Source of the DNA: Agreia pratensis
GTDB taxonomy: Bacteria > Actinomycetota > Actinomycetes > Actinomycetales > Microbacteriaceae
DNA length: 64,000 nt
Reading direction: 5' to 3'
Assembly (NCBI RefSeq): GCF_900177685.1
Contig: NZ_FXAY01000002.1
Span: 620,001-684,000, forward strand
Both the position numbers and the translations under genes were made by a program. Of this stretch, positions 31,027-41,557 are shown in pieces (the first letter of the stretch is position 1; every line of letters begins with the position of its first letter). The notes under the pieces were generated by a model that saw only the letters and a list, made by a program, of their open reading frames with translations, was not told the origin of the DNA and did not search any database.

Positions 31027-31998
31027 ATGGTGAGGCTGAGGCGAAGCAACTCGGCGGGCGCAGGCCTGCACAGGGTTCGTGCTGGGCGGGGGTTTTCGTA
31101 CCGCAACCACGACGGCACGGTCGTGGCAGACACCGAGCTGAGAGAGCGCATAGAGAAGCTCGCCATTCCTCCTGCCTGGACCGATGTGTGGATTGCGCCG
31201 TATGCCAATGGCCACATCCAGGCCACGGGCATCGATGCGGCGGGGCGCCGACAGTACATCTACCACCCGACGTGGCGGGAGCAGAAGGATCGCATCAAGT
31301 TCGACAGGGCTCTCGCTCTGGCCGAGTCGCTTCCGACAGCACGTCGCGGCGTCACCATCGACCTTCGTAGTGCGGAGCCGACGAAAGAGCGGGCGTTGGC
31401 GGCGGCCTTTCGGATGCTCGACACCGGCTCGCTGAGGGTCGGCAGCGAGCGGTACGCCGAATCGAACGGCAGCCACGGGTTGTCGACGCTGCTCGGTGCC
31501 CACGCTCGCGTCAGCGGCGACACCGTGCATCTGGCGTTCCCTGCCAAGAGCGGGCAGGCATGGGAGAGCGACATCACCGACGCAGATCTCGCTGCGGTCG
31601 TGCGCGCCCTGAAACATCGCGGGCCGCGGGCACGCCTGCTGGCCTGGCGCGCGGGAGCCGGCAACTGGCATCCGATCGCCGCCGACGAGATCAACGACTA
31701 TGTGAGAGACAAGACGGGTGGGCAGTTCACGGCGAAAGACTTTCGCACGCTGCACGGAACGGTGGCAGCGGCCGTGAGTCTGGCGAAGCACGGCCCGGAG
31801 CCGCGCGCGACCGCACGGTCGCGGGCCCTCGCGCAGGCCATGCGAGATGCGGCGGAGGTGCTCGGCAACACGCCTTCCATCGCCAAAAAGAGCTACGTCG
31901 ATCCTCGGGTCGTCGACCACTACGTAGAGGGAACGACAATAGATCCCGCACGATTGGGTTCGGCTGAATCAGAACTCCGGGCACTCCTTTTCGAGTGA
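31027..31998 (+). CDS. DNA topoisomerase IB (poxvirus-like)
   Basis: A 323-residue type IB topoisomerase, which relaxes supercoils through a 3'-phosphotyrosine intermediate. The N-terminal domain (FSYRNHDGT ... IPPAWTDVWI ... GRRQYIYHPTWRE) and the catalytic residues are visible: Arg in RVGSERYAESNGSHGLSTL, Lys in FPAKSGQ, Arg/His in KDFRTLHGT, and the nucleophile Tyr290 in KKSYVDPRV. Length fits the bacterial viral-type enzymes. Start ATG 31027 (GTG 31030 is possible). It lies between str and S10 blocks and probably has its own short transcript. Confidence 0.93.
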   Translation: MVRLRRSNSAGAGLHRVRAGRGFSYRNHDGTVVADTELRERIEKLAIPPAWTDVWIAPYANGHIQATGIDAAGRRQYIYHPTWREQKDRIKFDRALALAESLPTARRGVTIDLRSAEPTKERALAAAFRMLDTGSLRVGSERYAESNGSHGLSTLLGAHARVSGDTVHLAFPAKSGQAWESDITDADLAAVVRALKHRGPRARLLAWRAGAGNWHPIAADEINDYVRDKTGGQFTAKDFRTLHGTVAAAVSLAKHGPEPRATARSRALAQAMRDAAEVLGNTPSIAKKSYVDPRVVDHYVEGTTIDPARLGSAESELRALLFE

Positions 31999-32406
31999 CC
32001 GTGCCGAAGCTTCGATCTGCGGAACGGCGCGACACGCCCAACGCGACACGCCCGGGTTGCACGATGCCCCTCGGGTGTGGCAAACTCGTCTAGTTCAACA
32101 TTTTCGTGCCGCCTTGCGTGCGCGGAATCACTGCCAGGCAGTGCACAGCTAGCCCACTGGGTCTTCGTGATCCGAGGTTGAGAGCTGGGCCGCGGGTAGC
32201 AGAACACACTTCAATCCTTTTTCTTTGTATCGCAGATCTACTCTGCGCGCGGGGCGAGACGGGTTGGGTCCGCGAGGACATTGACAGAAGAACAGTGGTG
32301 CGACCGACTGCGGGCGTATCGAGCACGGGCTGCAAGGCTCGGGCAAGCAAGCGCGTCCAATGCTGCCTACAGGCGGTAAGACGCAAGACAAGAGAGTGAG
32401 TCACAC
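31999..32406 (+). promoter_or_regulatory. S10 operon promoter and structured leader
   Basis: A 408-nt stretch without genes. A 12-bp direct repeat CGCGACACGCCC occurs twice (32028-32039, 32042-32053) with a 2-bp gap. Four bases later a probable promoter follows: TTGCAC (32057-32062), 18 nt, CAAACT (32081-32086). The leader of about 310 nt then forms hairpins at 32231-32247 (perfect 6 bp, loop TCTAC), 32320-32341 (CGAGC/GCTCG) and 32353-32384 (GCGTC/GACGC around GCC-TACA-GGC), the last ending 22 nt before rpsJ. A ribosomal-protein-binding leader is plausible, but I do not recognise a known family. Confidence 0.5.
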
Positions 32407-32715
32407 ATGGCGGGACAGAAGATCCGCATTCGACTTAAGTCGTACGACCACGAGGTCATCGACTCCTCGGCGCGCAAGATCGTCGACACGGTGACCCGCG
32501 CGGGTGCGACCGTCGTCGGTCCGGTACCGCTGCCGACCGAGAAGAACGTGATCGCAGTGATCCGTTCGCCCCACAAGTACAAGGACAGCCGCGAGCACTT
32601 CGAAATGCGCACGCACAAGCGTCTGATCGACATCATCGATCCCACGCCCAAGGCCGTCGACTCGCTCATGCGTCTCGACCTGCCGGCTGACGTCAACATC
32701 GAGATCAAGCTCTAA
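32407..32715 (+). CDS. rpsJ: 30S ribosomal protein S10
   Basis: S10 of the small-subunit head, also the NusG/NusB antitermination partner NusE; 102 residues, normal. [19 protein letters not shown] and [19 protein letters not shown] are family signatures. First gene of the S10-spc block, 17 nt ahead of rplC. Confidence 0.99.
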   Translation: MAGQKIRIRLKSYDHEVIDSSARKIVDTVTRAGATVVGPVPLPTEKNVIAVIRSPHKYKDSREHFEMRTHKRLIDIIDPTPKAVDSLMRLDLPADVNIEIKL

Positions 32716-32732
32716 GCGGGGGACTGAACACT

Positions 32733-33404
32733 ATGTCTACGCCTACACAAGCAGCCGCCACCAAGACCAGCAAGGGTCTCCTCGGCAAGAAGCTCGGCAT
32801 GACCCAGGTCTGGGACGAGAACAACCGTCTCATCCCCGTCACGGTCGTCGAGATCACGCCGAACGTGGTCACGCAGATCCGCACCGTCGAGCGCGACGGC
32901 TACGTGGCCGTTCAGATCGCCGCCGGCCAGATCGACCCCCGCAAGGTGAACAAGCCGGCCACGGGTCACTTCGACGCCGCCGGTGTCACGCCTCGCCGTC
33001 ACATCACCGAGATCCGCACCGCCGACGCGGCCGACTACACGGTGGGCCAGGAGCTCACCGTCGACGCGGTCTTCGAAGCCGGCAAGAAGGTCGACGTCGT
33101 CGGCACTTCCAAGGGCAAGGGTTTCGCCGGTGTCATGAAGCGTCACAACTTCCGAGGCGACAACGCCTCGCACGGTGCCCACCGCAACCACCGCAAGCCC
33201 GGTTCCATCGGCGCATCCTCGACCCCGTCGCGTGTCTTCAAGGGCATGCGCATGGCCGGTCGCATGGGTGGAGAGCGCGTCACCGTGCTCAACCTCGCCG
33301 TGCACTCCATCGACGCCGAGAAGAACGTCATCCTCATCAAGGGTGCCGTTCCCGGAGCTCGTGGCCGTCTCGTTTTCGTTCGTACCGCAGTGAAGGGGGC
33401 CTAG
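32733..33404 (+). CDS. rplC: 50S ribosomal protein L3
   Basis: L3, an early assembly protein near the peptidyl-transferase centre; 223 residues. [18 protein letters not shown] at the start and the loop region [14 protein letters not shown]-like sequence (about 33175-33215) with [14 protein letters not shown] are typical. A short Thr/Ala-rich N-terminal tail of about 14 residues precedes the conserved part. Three bases separate it from rplD. Confidence 0.99.
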   Translation: MSTPTQAAATKTSKGLLGKKLGMTQVWDENNRLIPVTVVEITPNVVTQIRTVERDGYVAVQIAAGQIDPRKVNKPATGHFDAAGVTPRRHITEIRTADAADYTVGQELTVDAVFEAGKKVDVVGTSKGKGFAGVMKRHNFRGDNASHGAHRNHRKPGSIGASSTPSRVFKGMRMAGRMGGERVTVLNLAVHSIDAEKNVILIKGAVPGARGRLVFVRTAVKGA

Positions 33405-33407
33405 TTC

Positions 33408-34070
33408 ATGGCTACCGCAACTACCACGGTTGACGTCGTCGACGTCAAGGGCAAGAAGGCCGGCACCGTCGACCTTCCCGCCGAGCTGTTCGACGTCCAG
33501 ACCAATGTCCCGCTGATCCACCAGGTCGTGGTCGCTCAGCTCGCCGCCGCCCGCCAGGGAACCCACAAGACCAAGCGTCGTGGCGAGGTTTCCGGTGCCG
33601 GTCGCAAGCCGTTCAAGCAGAAGGGAACCGGTCGCGCTCGTCAGGGCTCGATCCGCGCTCCTCAGATGACCGGTGGTGGCATCGTCCACGGACCGACCCC
33701 GCGCAGCTACGACCAGCGCACCCCCAAGAAGATGATCGCCGCAGCTCTGCTCGGTTCGCTCTCCGACCGCGCACGCGGTGGACGCGTTCACGTGGTCGAG
33801 TCGCTTGCTCAGGGCGACACGCCCTCGACCAAGGGTGTTCTCGAGCTGCTCAGCCAGGTCGCGACCTCGAAGCACGTTCTCATCGTGCTCGAGCGTGACG
33901 ACGTGCTGAGCCTGAAGAGCGTTCGCAACATCCCGACCGTGCACGTGCTGCCGGCCGACCAGCTGAACGCATACGACGTGCTCGTCTCCGACGACATCAT
34001 CTTCACCAAGGCTTCGTTCGACGCGTTCGTCGCAGCCAAGTCGAAGAACACTGCTCAGGAAGAGGTCTAG
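33408..34070 (+). CDS. rplD: 50S ribosomal protein L4
   Basis: L4, lining the exit tunnel; in some bacteria it represses its own S10 operon. 220 residues. The extended loop ([27 protein letters not shown]) and the globular end ([19 protein letters not shown]) are standard. ATG 33408 lies 3 nt after rplC; rplW follows after 2 nt. Confidence 0.99.
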   Translation: MATATTTVDVVDVKGKKAGTVDLPAELFDVQTNVPLIHQVVVAQLAAARQGTHKTKRRGEVSGAGRKPFKQKGTGRARQGSIRAPQMTGGGIVHGPTPRSYDQRTPKKMIAAALLGSLSDRARGGRVHVVESLAQGDTPSTKGVLELLSQVATSKHVLIVLERDDVLSLKSVRNIPTVHVLPADQLNAYDVLVSDDIIFTKASFDAFVAAKSKNTAQEEV

Positions 34071-34072
34071 AC

Positions 34073-34378
34073 ATGAGCAACGCTGCATTCAACAAAGACC
34101 CGCGCGACATCATCCTGTCGCCGGTCGTCTCCGAGAAGAGCTACGGCCTGATCGACGAGGGCAAGTACACGTTCATCGTCGACCCCCGCTCGAACAAGAC
34201 CGAGATCAAGCTCGCTATCGAGAAGATCTTCAAGGTCGAGGTCGCGTCGATCAACACGCTCAACCGTGTCGGCAAGACCCGTCGCACCAAGTTCGGCATT
34301 GGCAAGCGCAAAGACACCAAGCGCGCCATCGTCACGCTCAAGTCCGGCACCATCGACATCTTCACCGCTGTCGGCTAG
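34073..34378 (+). CDS. rplW: 50S ribosomal protein L23
   Basis: L23 at the exit-tunnel rim, docking site for trigger factor and SRP; 101 residues. [21 protein letters not shown] and [20 protein letters not shown] are diagnostic. Follows rplD by 2 nt and precedes rplB by 18 nt. Confidence 0.99.
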   Translation: MSNAAFNKDPRDIILSPVVSEKSYGLIDEGKYTFIVDPRSNKTEIKLAIEKIFKVEVASINTLNRVGKTRRTKFGIGKRKDTKRAIVTLKSGTIDIFTAVG

Positions 34379-34396
34379 GGCCAGAGGGATATAGAA

Positions 34397-35236
<840 letters not shown>

Positions 35237-35248
35237 GAGTTGTAGAAG

Positions 35249-35530
35249 ATGCCACGCAGTCTCAAGAAGGGCCCCTTCGTTGACGACCACCTGTATCGCA
35301 AGGTTGTCACTCAGAACGAAGCCGGTTCCAAGAACGTCATCAAGACCTGGTCGCGCCGATCGATGATCATCCCCGCGTTCCTCGGCCACACGATCGCCGT
35401 CCACGACGGTCGTAAGCACATCCCGGTGTTCGTCACCGAAACCATGGTTGGGCACAAACTCGGCGAGTTTGCTCCCACCCGCACCTTCCGTGGTCACGTG
35501 AAGGACGACAAGAAGGGCCGTCGCCGCTAA
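35249..35530 (+). CDS. rpsS: 30S ribosomal protein S19
   Basis: S19, small-subunit head protein at the inter-subunit bridge; 93 residues. [15 protein letters not shown] and [32 protein letters not shown]-like sequence are standard. It follows rplB by 12 nt. Confidence 0.99.
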   Translation: MPRSLKKGPFVDDHLYRKVVTQNEAGSKNVIKTWSRRSMIIPAFLGHTIAVHDGRKHIPVFVTETMVGHKLGEFAPTRTFRGHVKDDKKGRRR

Positions 35531-35554
35531 CGCGGTGGCGAAAGGAGGAGAGAA

Positions 35555-35950
35555 ATGGTGGAGTCAATCGCACGTGTGCGACACATCCGCGTCACCCCCA
35601 TGAAGGCTCGTCGCGTCGTCAACATGATCCGCGGCAAGCAGGCAGTCGAAGCGCTGGCGATCCTGAAGTTCGCCCCGCAGGGTGCGTCCGACCCGGTCTA
35701 CAAGCTCGTCGCGTCCGCCATGGCGAACGCTCGGGTCAAGGCCGACGCGTCGAACAGCTACCTCGACGAGCAGGACCTGTTCGTCTCGGCTGCGTTCGTC
35801 GATGAGGGAACCACCCTCAAGCGTTTCCAGCCCCGTGCACAGGGCCGCGCGTTCCAGATTCTGAAGCGCACGAGCCACATCACGGTTGTGCTGAACACGC
35901 CCGACGAGGCAGCAGTGGCAACGTCCACGAAGAAGGCAGGTAAGAAGTAA
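35555..35950 (+). CDS. rplV: 50S ribosomal protein L22
   Basis: L22, whose beta-hairpin lines the exit tunnel; 131 residues. [22 protein letters not shown] and [17 protein letters not shown] are family signatures. A short Ala/Thr/Lys tail extends the C-terminus. AAAGGAGGAG lies upstream of the ATG; the stop overlaps rpsC (TAATG). Confidence 0.99.
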   Translation: MVESIARVRHIRVTPMKARRVVNMIRGKQAVEALAILKFAPQGASDPVYKLVASAMANARVKADASNSYLDEQDLFVSAAFVDEGTTLKRFQPRAQGRAFQILKRTSHITVVLNTPDEAAVATSTKKAGKK

Positions 35951-36759
35951 TGGGACAGAAAGTAAACCCGTACGGCTTCCGTCTCGGTATCACCACCGAC
36001 CACGTGTCGCGTTGGTTCTCCGACTCGACGAAGCCGGGACAGCGCTACGCGGACTTCGTTGCAGAAGACGTCAAGATCCGCAGGCTGCTCAGCACCTCGC
36101 TCGATCGTGCCGGCGTCGCCCGCATCGAGATCGAGCGCACCCGTGACCGCGTTCGCGTCGACATTCACACCGCCCGTCCGGGCATCGTGATCGGTCGTCG
36201 TGGAGCCGAGGCCGAGCGCATCCGCACCGACCTCGAGAAGCTCACGGGCAAGCAGATCCAGCTCAACATCCTCGAGGTCAAGAACCCCGAAGCCGAAGCC
36301 CAGCTCGTGGCCCAGGGAATCGCGGAGCAGCTCACCGCTCGCGTCGCGTTCCGCCGTGCCATGCGCAAGGGGATGCAGGGCGCTCAGCGCACCGCATCGG
36401 TCAAGGGTGTTCGTATCCAGGTCTCCGGCCGTCTCGGCGGCGCCGAGATGAGCCGCTCGGAGTTCTACCGTGAGGGTCGCGTGCCGCTGCACACCCTTCG
36501 CGCGAACATCGACTACGGCTTCTACGAGGCCAAGACCACCTTCGGCCGCATCGGCGTGAAGGTCTGGATCTACAAGGGTGACATCACCAACAAGGAGCTT
36601 GCCCGCGAGCAGGCCAACCAGAAGTCGACGCGCCCCGACCGTCGTGACGACCGCCGCGATGGCGACCGTCCCCGTCGTGGTGCTGCCGGCACGAATTCAG
36701 GCGCTGGCGCCTCCGCCCCCAAGGCAGAGGCTCCCGTTGCAGCAGGAGTTGAGGCATAA
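35950..36759 (+). CDS. rpsC: 30S ribosomal protein S3
   Basis: S3, at the mRNA entry tunnel; 269 residues. [18 protein letters not shown], the KH motif [15 protein letters not shown] and [15 protein letters not shown] are clear. The last 50 residues form a disordered Arg/Asp then Ala/Pro tail, as in many actinobacteria. It overlaps rplV by one base and lies 2 nt before rplP. Confidence 0.99.
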   Translation: MGQKVNPYGFRLGITTDHVSRWFSDSTKPGQRYADFVAEDVKIRRLLSTSLDRAGVARIEIERTRDRVRVDIHTARPGIVIGRRGAEAERIRTDLEKLTGKQIQLNILEVKNPEAEAQLVAQGIAEQLTARVAFRRAMRKGMQGAQRTASVKGVRIQVSGRLGGAEMSRSEFYREGRVPLHTLRANIDYGFYEAKTTFGRIGVKVWIYKGDITNKELAREQANQKSTRPDRRDDRRDGDRPRRGAAGTNSGAGASAPKAEAPVAAGVEA

Positions 36760-36761
36760 CC

Positions 36762-37181
36762 ATGTTGATTCCACGCAGAGTCAAGCACCGTAAGCAGCAC
36801 CACCCGGGACGCAGTGGCCACGCCACCGGCGGCACCACGGTGAGCTTCGGCGAGTACGGCATCCAGGCCCTTACCCCTGCATATGTGACAAACCGCCAGA
36901 TCGAGTCCGCTCGTATCGCCATGACGCGTCACATCAAGCGTGGCGGAAAGGTGTGGATCAACATCTACCCCGACCGCCCGCTCACCAAGAAGCCCGCCGA
37001 AACCCGCATGGGTTCCGGTAAGGGTTCACCCGAGTGGTGGATTGCGAACGTCAAGCCGGGTCGCGTGCTCTTCGAGCTCAGCGGCGTCAGCGACACGATC
37101 GCACGCGAAGCCCTCACTCGGGCCATCCACAAGCTGCCGCTCAAGGCACGCATCATCAAGCGCGAGGAGGGCGACGCATAA
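36762..37181 (+). CDS. rplP: 50S ribosomal protein L16
   Basis: L16, which positions A-site tRNA; 139 residues. [16 protein letters not shown] and [20 protein letters not shown] are diagnostic, followed by [18 protein letters not shown]. The stop overlaps the rpmC start (TAATG). Confidence 0.99.
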   Translation: MLIPRRVKHRKQHHPGRSGHATGGTTVSFGEYGIQALTPAYVTNRQIESARIAMTRHIKRGGKVWINIYPDRPLTKKPAETRMGSGKGSPEWWIANVKPGRVLFELSGVSDTIAREALTRAIHKLPLKARIIKREEGDA

Positions 37182-37510
37182 TGGCGATCGGTTCCAAGGA
37201 GCTCGCCCCTGTCGAGCTCGACACATTCGAAGACGCCCGCCTGGTCGAAGAGCTGCGGAAGGCGAAGGAAGAACTGTTCAACCTTCGTTTCCAGTCGGCT
37301 ACCGGCCAGCTCGAGAGCCACGGCCGCCTGCGCGCCGTGAAGCGCGACATCTCGCGCATCTACACGATCATCCGTGAGCGTGAGCTGGGCATTCGTGCCA
37401 CGCCCGCTCCGGTTGCAGTGGCTCCCAAGGCAGAAAAGAAAAGCAAGGCCAAGAAGGATGCGACCGCTTCGGCGGACGCCCCGGCCGCTGAGGCTGAGGA
37501 GGCCAAGTAA
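37181..37510 (+). CDS. rpmC: 50S ribosomal protein L29 with C-terminal extension
   Basis: L29 beside the tunnel exit. The conserved two-helix body ([18 protein letters not shown] ... [13 protein letters not shown]-type region) covers about residues 18-70. The protein is 109 residues against the usual 65-80; the extra 35 are an Ala/Lys/Glu-rich low-complexity tail ([20 protein letters not shown]). Start ATG 37181 is set by the TAATG overlap with rplP; longer frames upstream lie inside rplP. Confidence 0.97.
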   Translation: MAIGSKELAPVELDTFEDARLVEELRKAKEELFNLRFQSATGQLESHGRLRAVKRDISRIYTIIRERELGIRATPAPVAVAPKAEKKSKAKKDATASADAPAAEAEEAK

Positions 37511-37815
37511 TGGCAACGGTTAAAGATGCGGCTGCAACGCCGGCCGACGAGACCAAGGCAGCCGCTCGCGGCTACCGCAAGTCACGTCGTGGATACGTCA
37601 CGAGCGACAAGATGGAGAAGACCATCGTCGTCGAGGTCGAAGACCGCGTGAAGCACCCCCTGTACGGCAAGGTCATCCGCCGCACGTCCAAGGTCAAGGT
37701 CCACGACGAGGCGAACTCCGCCGGCATCGGTGACCTCGTCCTCATCAGCGAGACCCGTCCCCTCAGCGCCACCAAGCGCTGGCGCCTGGTCGAGATCCTC
37801 GAGAAGGCCAAGTAG
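37510..37815 (+). CDS. rpsQ: 30S ribosomal protein S17
   Basis: S17, primary 16S rRNA-binding protein; 101 residues including an N-terminal tail of about 22. [27 protein letters not shown] and [16 protein letters not shown] are typical. Coupled to rpmC by TAATG. Confidence 0.99.
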   Translation: MATVKDAAATPADETKAAARGYRKSRRGYVTSDKMEKTIVVEVEDRVKHPLYGKVIRRTSKVKVHDEANSAGIGDLVLISETRPLSATKRWRLVEILEKAK

Positions 37816-37850
37816 GCCTCGCGCTTACTTCGCCTAAGGAAGAGTAGAAA

Positions 37851-38219
37851 ATGCTGCAGCAGGAATCCAGAGTCAAGGTCGCCGACAACACCGGCGCCAA
37901 GGAGCTCCTCACGATCCGCGTTCTCGGTGGCTCAGGCCGCCGGTACGCCGGTCTCGGTGACGTCATCGTCGCCACCGTCAAAGACGCGATCCCCGGCGGA
38001 AACGTCAAGAAGGGCGATGTGGTCAAGGCCGTCATCGTTCGCGTGAAGAAGCAGACCCGTCGTCCCGACGGTTCGTACATCAAGTTCGACGAGAACGCCG
38101 CAGTGATCTTGAAGACCGACGGTGACCCCCGTGGTACCCGTATCTTCGGCCCCGTCGGCCGCGAGCTTCGCGACAAGAAGTTCATGAAGATCATCTCGCT
38201 GGCGCCGGAGGTTATCTAA
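37851..38219 (+). CDS. rplN: 50S ribosomal protein L14
   Basis: L14, inter-subunit bridge protein; 122 residues, invariant length. [18 protein letters not shown] and [23 protein letters not shown]-type C-terminus. A GGAAGAG site lies upstream; rplX follows after 3 nt. Confidence 0.99.
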   Translation: MLQQESRVKVADNTGAKELLTIRVLGGSGRRYAGLGDVIVATVKDAIPGGNVKKGDVVKAVIVRVKKQTRRPDGSYIKFDENAAVILKTDGDPRGTRIFGPVGRELRDKKFMKIISLAPEVI

Positions 38220-38222
38220 GTC

Positions 38223-38582
38223 ATGGCAAACATCAAGAAGGGTGACCTCGTTCAGGTCATCACGGGCGCGACCCAGGCCCGCGGCGGAGACCGCGGCAAG
38301 CAGGGTCGTGTTCTCGAGGTACTGGTCGAGAAGAACCGCGTTGTCGTCGAGGGCGTGAACTTCATCACGAAGCACGTTCGCGTCGGACAGACCCAGCGCG
38401 GTACGAAGACCGGCGGAATCGAGACCCACGAGGCCCCGATCCACGTGTCGAACGTCGCGATCGTCGATCCCGAGACCAAGAAGCCGACCCGCGTCGGTTT
38501 CCGCACCGAAGAGGTAACGAAGGACGGCGTCACCAAGACGGTCCGCATCCGTTACGCCAAGAAGTCAGGTAAGGACCTGTAA
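38223..38582 (+). CDS. rplX: 50S ribosomal protein L24
   Basis: L24, assembly-initiator protein; 119 residues. The KOW motif ([24 protein letters not shown]) and [12 protein letters not shown] are clear. The stop overlaps rplE (TAATG). Confidence 0.99.
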   Translation: MANIKKGDLVQVITGATQARGGDRGKQGRVLEVLVEKNRVVVEGVNFITKHVRVGQTQRGTKTGGIETHEAPIHVSNVAIVDPETKKPTRVGFRTEEVTKDGVTKTVRIRYAKKSGKDL

Positions 38583-39172
38583 TGACCGATACTGCAGTGG
38601 TGTCTGGCAAAATCCAGCCCCGTCTCAAGCAGAAGTACCGCTCCGAGATCTCGAAGAAGCTCCAGGAGGAGTTCGGCTTCACGAACGTGCACCAGGTGCC
38701 CGGACTCGTGAAGATCGTGGTCAACACCGGTGTCGGCGAGGCCGCCCGCGACGGCAAGATCATCGATGGGGCCGTCAAGGACCTCACCGCGATCACCGGC
38801 CAGAAGCCGCAGGTCACGCTCGCCCGCAAGTCGATCGCTCAGTTCAAGCTGCGCGAGGGTCAGCCCATCGGTGCACACGTCACGCTTCGTGGCGACCGCG
38901 CCTGGGAGTTCCTCGACCGTCTTCTGTCGCTCGCGCTTCCCCGCATCCGCGACTTCCGTGGTCTCAGCGACAAGCAGTTCGATGGGCGTGGCAACTACAC
39001 GTTCGGTCTGACCGAGCAGTCGATGTTCCACGAGATCGACCAGGACAAGATCGACCGCGTTCGTGGTTTCGACATCACCGTCGTGACGACCGCCAAGAAC
39101 GACGACGAGGGTCGCGCGCTGCTCAAGGCGCTCGGGTTCCCGTTCCGTAACGCGGAGAACACCCCCGCATAG
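38582..39172 (+). CDS. rplE: 50S ribosomal protein L5
   Basis: L5, 5S rRNA-binding protein of the central protuberance; 196 residues. [36 protein letters not shown] and [21 protein letters not shown] are standard. Unlike Mycobacterium or Streptomyces, no rpsN follows; a structured 183-nt spacer separates it from rpsH. Confidence 0.99.
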   Translation: MTDTAVVSGKIQPRLKQKYRSEISKKLQEEFGFTNVHQVPGLVKIVVNTGVGEAARDGKIIDGAVKDLTAITGQKPQVTLARKSIAQFKLREGQPIGAHVTLRGDRAWEFLDRLLSLALPRIRDFRGLSDKQFDGRGNYTFGLTEQSMFHEIDQDKIDRVRGFDITVVTTAKNDDEGRALLKALGFPFRNAENTPA

Positions 39173-39355
39173 TCTCGTCCAGCGCGGTTTTCGGCCGCGT
39201 GGGATAAGCTTTGTTGTTTGCCGTTTCGCCTGGGCCGTGTCTCACGGCCCAGGCGTAACGCATGCAGCGAAAAGCTCCGCAGGTTTTGCGGAGTTCACCA
39301 CCAAAGGTCGGCTCCCTCGTAAAGGGTGTCGAAACCAGGCGAAAGGCACTACACA
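39173..39355 (+). promoter_or_regulatory. Structured rplE-rpsH spacer where rpsN would be expected
   Basis: The 183 nt hold no S14-like frame. Three hairpins are visible: 39183-39199 (5 bp), 39227-39255 (perfect 13 bp, TCT loop) and 39275-39293 (perfect 7 bp). After the first comes GGGATAAGCTTTG; its TAAGCT matches the -10 proposed for infA, but no -35 is seen. The element may be a terminator/attenuator or a ribosomal-protein-binding leader for the rpsH-proximal half of the spc block. Confidence 0.5.
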
Positions 39356-39754
39356 ATGACAATGACAGATCCGGTCGCAGACATGCTGACCAGACTGCGC
39401 AACGCGAACTCGGCATATCACGACACCGTGTCCATGCCGCACTCGAAGCTCAAGTCTCACATCGCAGACATCCTCAAGGCCGAAGGTTACATCTCGGCGT
39501 GGGACGTCAAAGACGCAGAGGTCGGCAAGACCCTGACGCTCTCCCTCAAGTTCGGACCGAACCGCGAACGCTCCATTGCGGGCATCAAGCGCGTGTCGAA
39601 GCCGGGCCTTCGGGTCTACGCGAAGTCGACGGAGATCCCCACGGTTCTCGGTGGCCTCGGCGTTGCAATCCTCTCGACTTCCTCCGGTCTGCTCACAGAC
39701 CGCCAGGCTTCCAAGAAGGGCGTAGGTGGGGAAGTCCTCGCCTACGTTTGGTGA
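39356..39754 (+). CDS. rpsH: 30S ribosomal protein S8
   Basis: S8, central-domain 16S rRNA binder and, in E. coli, the translational repressor of the spc operon; 132 residues. [20 protein letters not shown] and the C-terminal [18 protein letters not shown] are typical. ATG 39356 is chosen for its GAAAGG site and family N-terminus; ATG 39362 would also fit. Confidence 0.98.
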   Translation: MTMTDPVADMLTRLRNANSAYHDTVSMPHSKLKSHIADILKAEGYISAWDVKDAEVGKTLTLSLKFGPNRERSIAGIKRVSKPGLRVYAKSTEIPTVLGGLGVAILSTSSGLLTDRQASKKGVGGEVLAYVW

Positions 39755-39760
39755 TCACTG

Positions 39761-40297
39761 ATGTCACGTATTGGACGACTTCCCATTGAGATCCCTACGG
39801 GGGTCGAAGTAAAGATCGACGGCCAGGCCGTCGCCGTCAAGGGACCGAAGGGTGAGCTCGCGCTCACCGTTGCAAGTCCCATCGAGGTCAAGATCGAGGA
39901 TGGCCAGGTTCTGGTCACCCGTCCCGACGACGAGCGCGAATCGCGTTCGCTTCACGGTCTTACCCGTACCCTGATCGCCAACCAGATCATCGGTGTCACC
40001 GAGGGCTATTCCAAGAGCCTCGAGGTCGTCGGAACCGGTTACCGCGTTGCAGTCAAGGGCGCTGGCGTCGAGTTCGCGCTCGGCTACTCGCACCCCATCA
40101 CCGTCGAGCCGCCCGCGGGCATCAGCTTCTCGGTCGAGGGCGTCAACAAGCTCACGGTCACCGGAATCGACAAGCAGGCCGTCGGTGAGGTTGCCGCAAA
40201 CATTCGTAAGTTGCGCAAGCCTGAGCCCTACAAGGGCAAGGGTGTGCGTTACGCCGGCGAGGTCGTTCGCCGCAAGGCCGGAAAGAGTGGTAAGTAA
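39761..40297 (+). CDS. rplF: 50S ribosomal protein L6
   Basis: L6, near the factor-binding site; 178 residues with the two repeated L6 folds. [17 protein letters not shown] and the C-terminal [26 protein letters not shown] are diagnostic. Six bases after rpsH. Confidence 0.99.
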   Translation: MSRIGRLPIEIPTGVEVKIDGQAVAVKGPKGELALTVASPIEVKIEDGQVLVTRPDDERESRSLHGLTRTLIANQIIGVTEGYSKSLEVVGTGYRVAVKGAGVEFALGYSHPITVEPPAGISFSVEGVNKLTVTGIDKQAVGEVAANIRKLRKPEPYKGKGVRYAGEVVRRKAGKSGK

Positions 40298-40299
40298 CC

Positions 40300-40671
40300 A
40301 TGGGTCTCGGAACTAGAGGAAAGAGCAAGTCTGCTGCGCGTTCGCGCCGGCATGACCGTCTCCGCAAGAAGGTCGAGGGCACTGCCCTCCGCCCCCGTCT
40401 CGTCGTGTCTCGCTCGGCTCGTCACGTCTTCGTGCAGGTCGTCGATGACGCCCTGGGTCACACCCTGGCGTCGGCTTCGACCCTCGAGGTCGACATGCGT
40501 TCGTTCGATGGCGACAAGACAGCCAAGGCGCGCAAGGTCGGCGAGCTCGTCGCCGAGCGCGCGAAGTCAGCCGGCATCGAAGCAGTCGTCTTCGACCGCG
40601 GCGGGAACCGTTACGCAGGACGCGTTGCGGCTATCGCCGAGGGCGCTCGTGAAGGTGGGCTGAACCTGTGA
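40300..40671 (+). CDS. rplR: 50S ribosomal protein L18
   Basis: L18, 5S rRNA-binding partner of L5; 123 residues. [20 protein letters not shown] and [24 protein letters not shown] are standard. The stop overlaps the rpsE GTG start (GTGA). Confidence 0.99.
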   Translation: MGLGTRGKSKSAARSRRHDRLRKKVEGTALRPRLVVSRSARHVFVQVVDDALGHTLASASTLEVDMRSFDGDKTAKARKVGELVAERAKSAGIEAVVFDRGGNRYAGRVAAIAEGAREGGLNL

Positions 40672-41372
40672 GCACCGAAAACACTACTAAGGAGAACGCT
40701 GTGGCTGTTGAAGCCCCGGTAGAGACCGCCGCATCGACGGAGGCAAACCAGACCGAGCCCCGCGAGGCTCGTCGCGGAGGCCGTGAGCGCAACCCCAACC
40801 GCGGAGATCGCGGAAGCCGTGACGCCGACAAGAGCCAGTTCCTCGAGCGCGTCGTCACGATCAACCGCGTGTCGAAGGTCGTCAAGGGTGGTCGTCGCTT
40901 CAGCTTCACCGCACTGGTCGTCGTCGGAGACGGCAACGGACTCGTGGGCGTCGGCTACGGCAAGGCTCGCGAAGTTCCTACCGCCATCTCGAAGGGTGTC
41001 GAAGAAGCCAAGAAGAACTTCTTCCGCGTCCCCCGCGTCGGCAACACCATTCCGCACCCGGTTCAGGGAGAGGCCGCCGCAGGCGTCGTTCTTCTTCGTC
41101 CCGCGGCTGCCGGTACGGGTGTTATCGCAGGTGGCCCCGTCCGCGCCGTGCTCGAGTGCGCCGGTATCCACGACGTCCTCTCGAAGTCGCTCGGTTCGTC
41201 GAACACGATCAACATCGTGCACGCAACCGTCGAGGCTCTGAAGATGCTCGAGGAGCCCCGCGCCGTCGCCGCACGTCGTGGTCTTTCCTACGAAGACGTG
41301 GCTCCGGCCCGTCTGCTCCGCACCGAGGCAGCGCTTCGCGAGGCCGCGGCAACTGCGAAGGCAGGTGCATGA
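40668..41372 (+). CDS. rpsE: 30S ribosomal protein S5
   Basis: S5, a decoding-fidelity protein; 234 residues. The double-stranded RNA-binding part ([24 protein letters not shown]) begins near residue 57; before it is an extension of about 55 residues, first acidic/Ala-rich then Arg/Gly-rich, common in actinobacteria. GTG 40668 overlaps rplR. Confidence 0.98.
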   Translation: MSTENTTKENAVAVEAPVETAASTEANQTEPREARRGGRERNPNRGDRGSRDADKSQFLERVVTINRVSKVVKGGRRFSFTALVVVGDGNGLVGVGYGKAREVPTAISKGVEEAKKNFFRVPRVGNTIPHPVQGEAAAGVVLLRPAAAGTGVIAGGPVRAVLECAGIHDVLSKSLGSSNTINIVHATVEALKMLEEPRAVAARRGLSYEDVAPARLLRTEAALREAAATAKAGA

Positions 41373-41557
41373 TGGCCGCGCGCCTCAAGGTAACCCAGAT
41401 CAAGTCCAAAGTCAGTGAGAAGCAGTACCAGCGCGATACCCTTCGCAGCCTGGGACTCAAGCGCATCGGCGACGTCACTATCCGCGAGGACAACTCGCAG
41501 AACCGTGGCTACGTCAACACCGTCGCTCACCTGGTGAAGGTTGAGGAGATTGACTAA
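41372..41557 (+). CDS. rpmD: 50S ribosomal protein L30
   Basis: L30, 61 residues, normal. [20 protein letters not shown] and [18 protein letters not shown] are typical. Two consecutive ATGs (41369, 41372) overlap the rpsE stop; 41372 gives the usual MAARLK N-terminus. The stop overlaps rplO (TAATG). Confidence 0.97.
   Translation: MAARLKVTQIKSKVSEKQYQRDTLRSLGLKRIGDVTIREDNSQNRGYVNTVAHLVKVEEID

Noticed and set aside
32090-32404. Small frames on both strands of the S10 leader
   Set aside because: Composition and lack of initiation signals indicate non-coding leader; no homology is recognisable.
39173-39355. A degenerate rpsN pseudogene
   Set aside because: No S14 motifs or zinc cysteines in any frame; the spacer is explained by hairpins.
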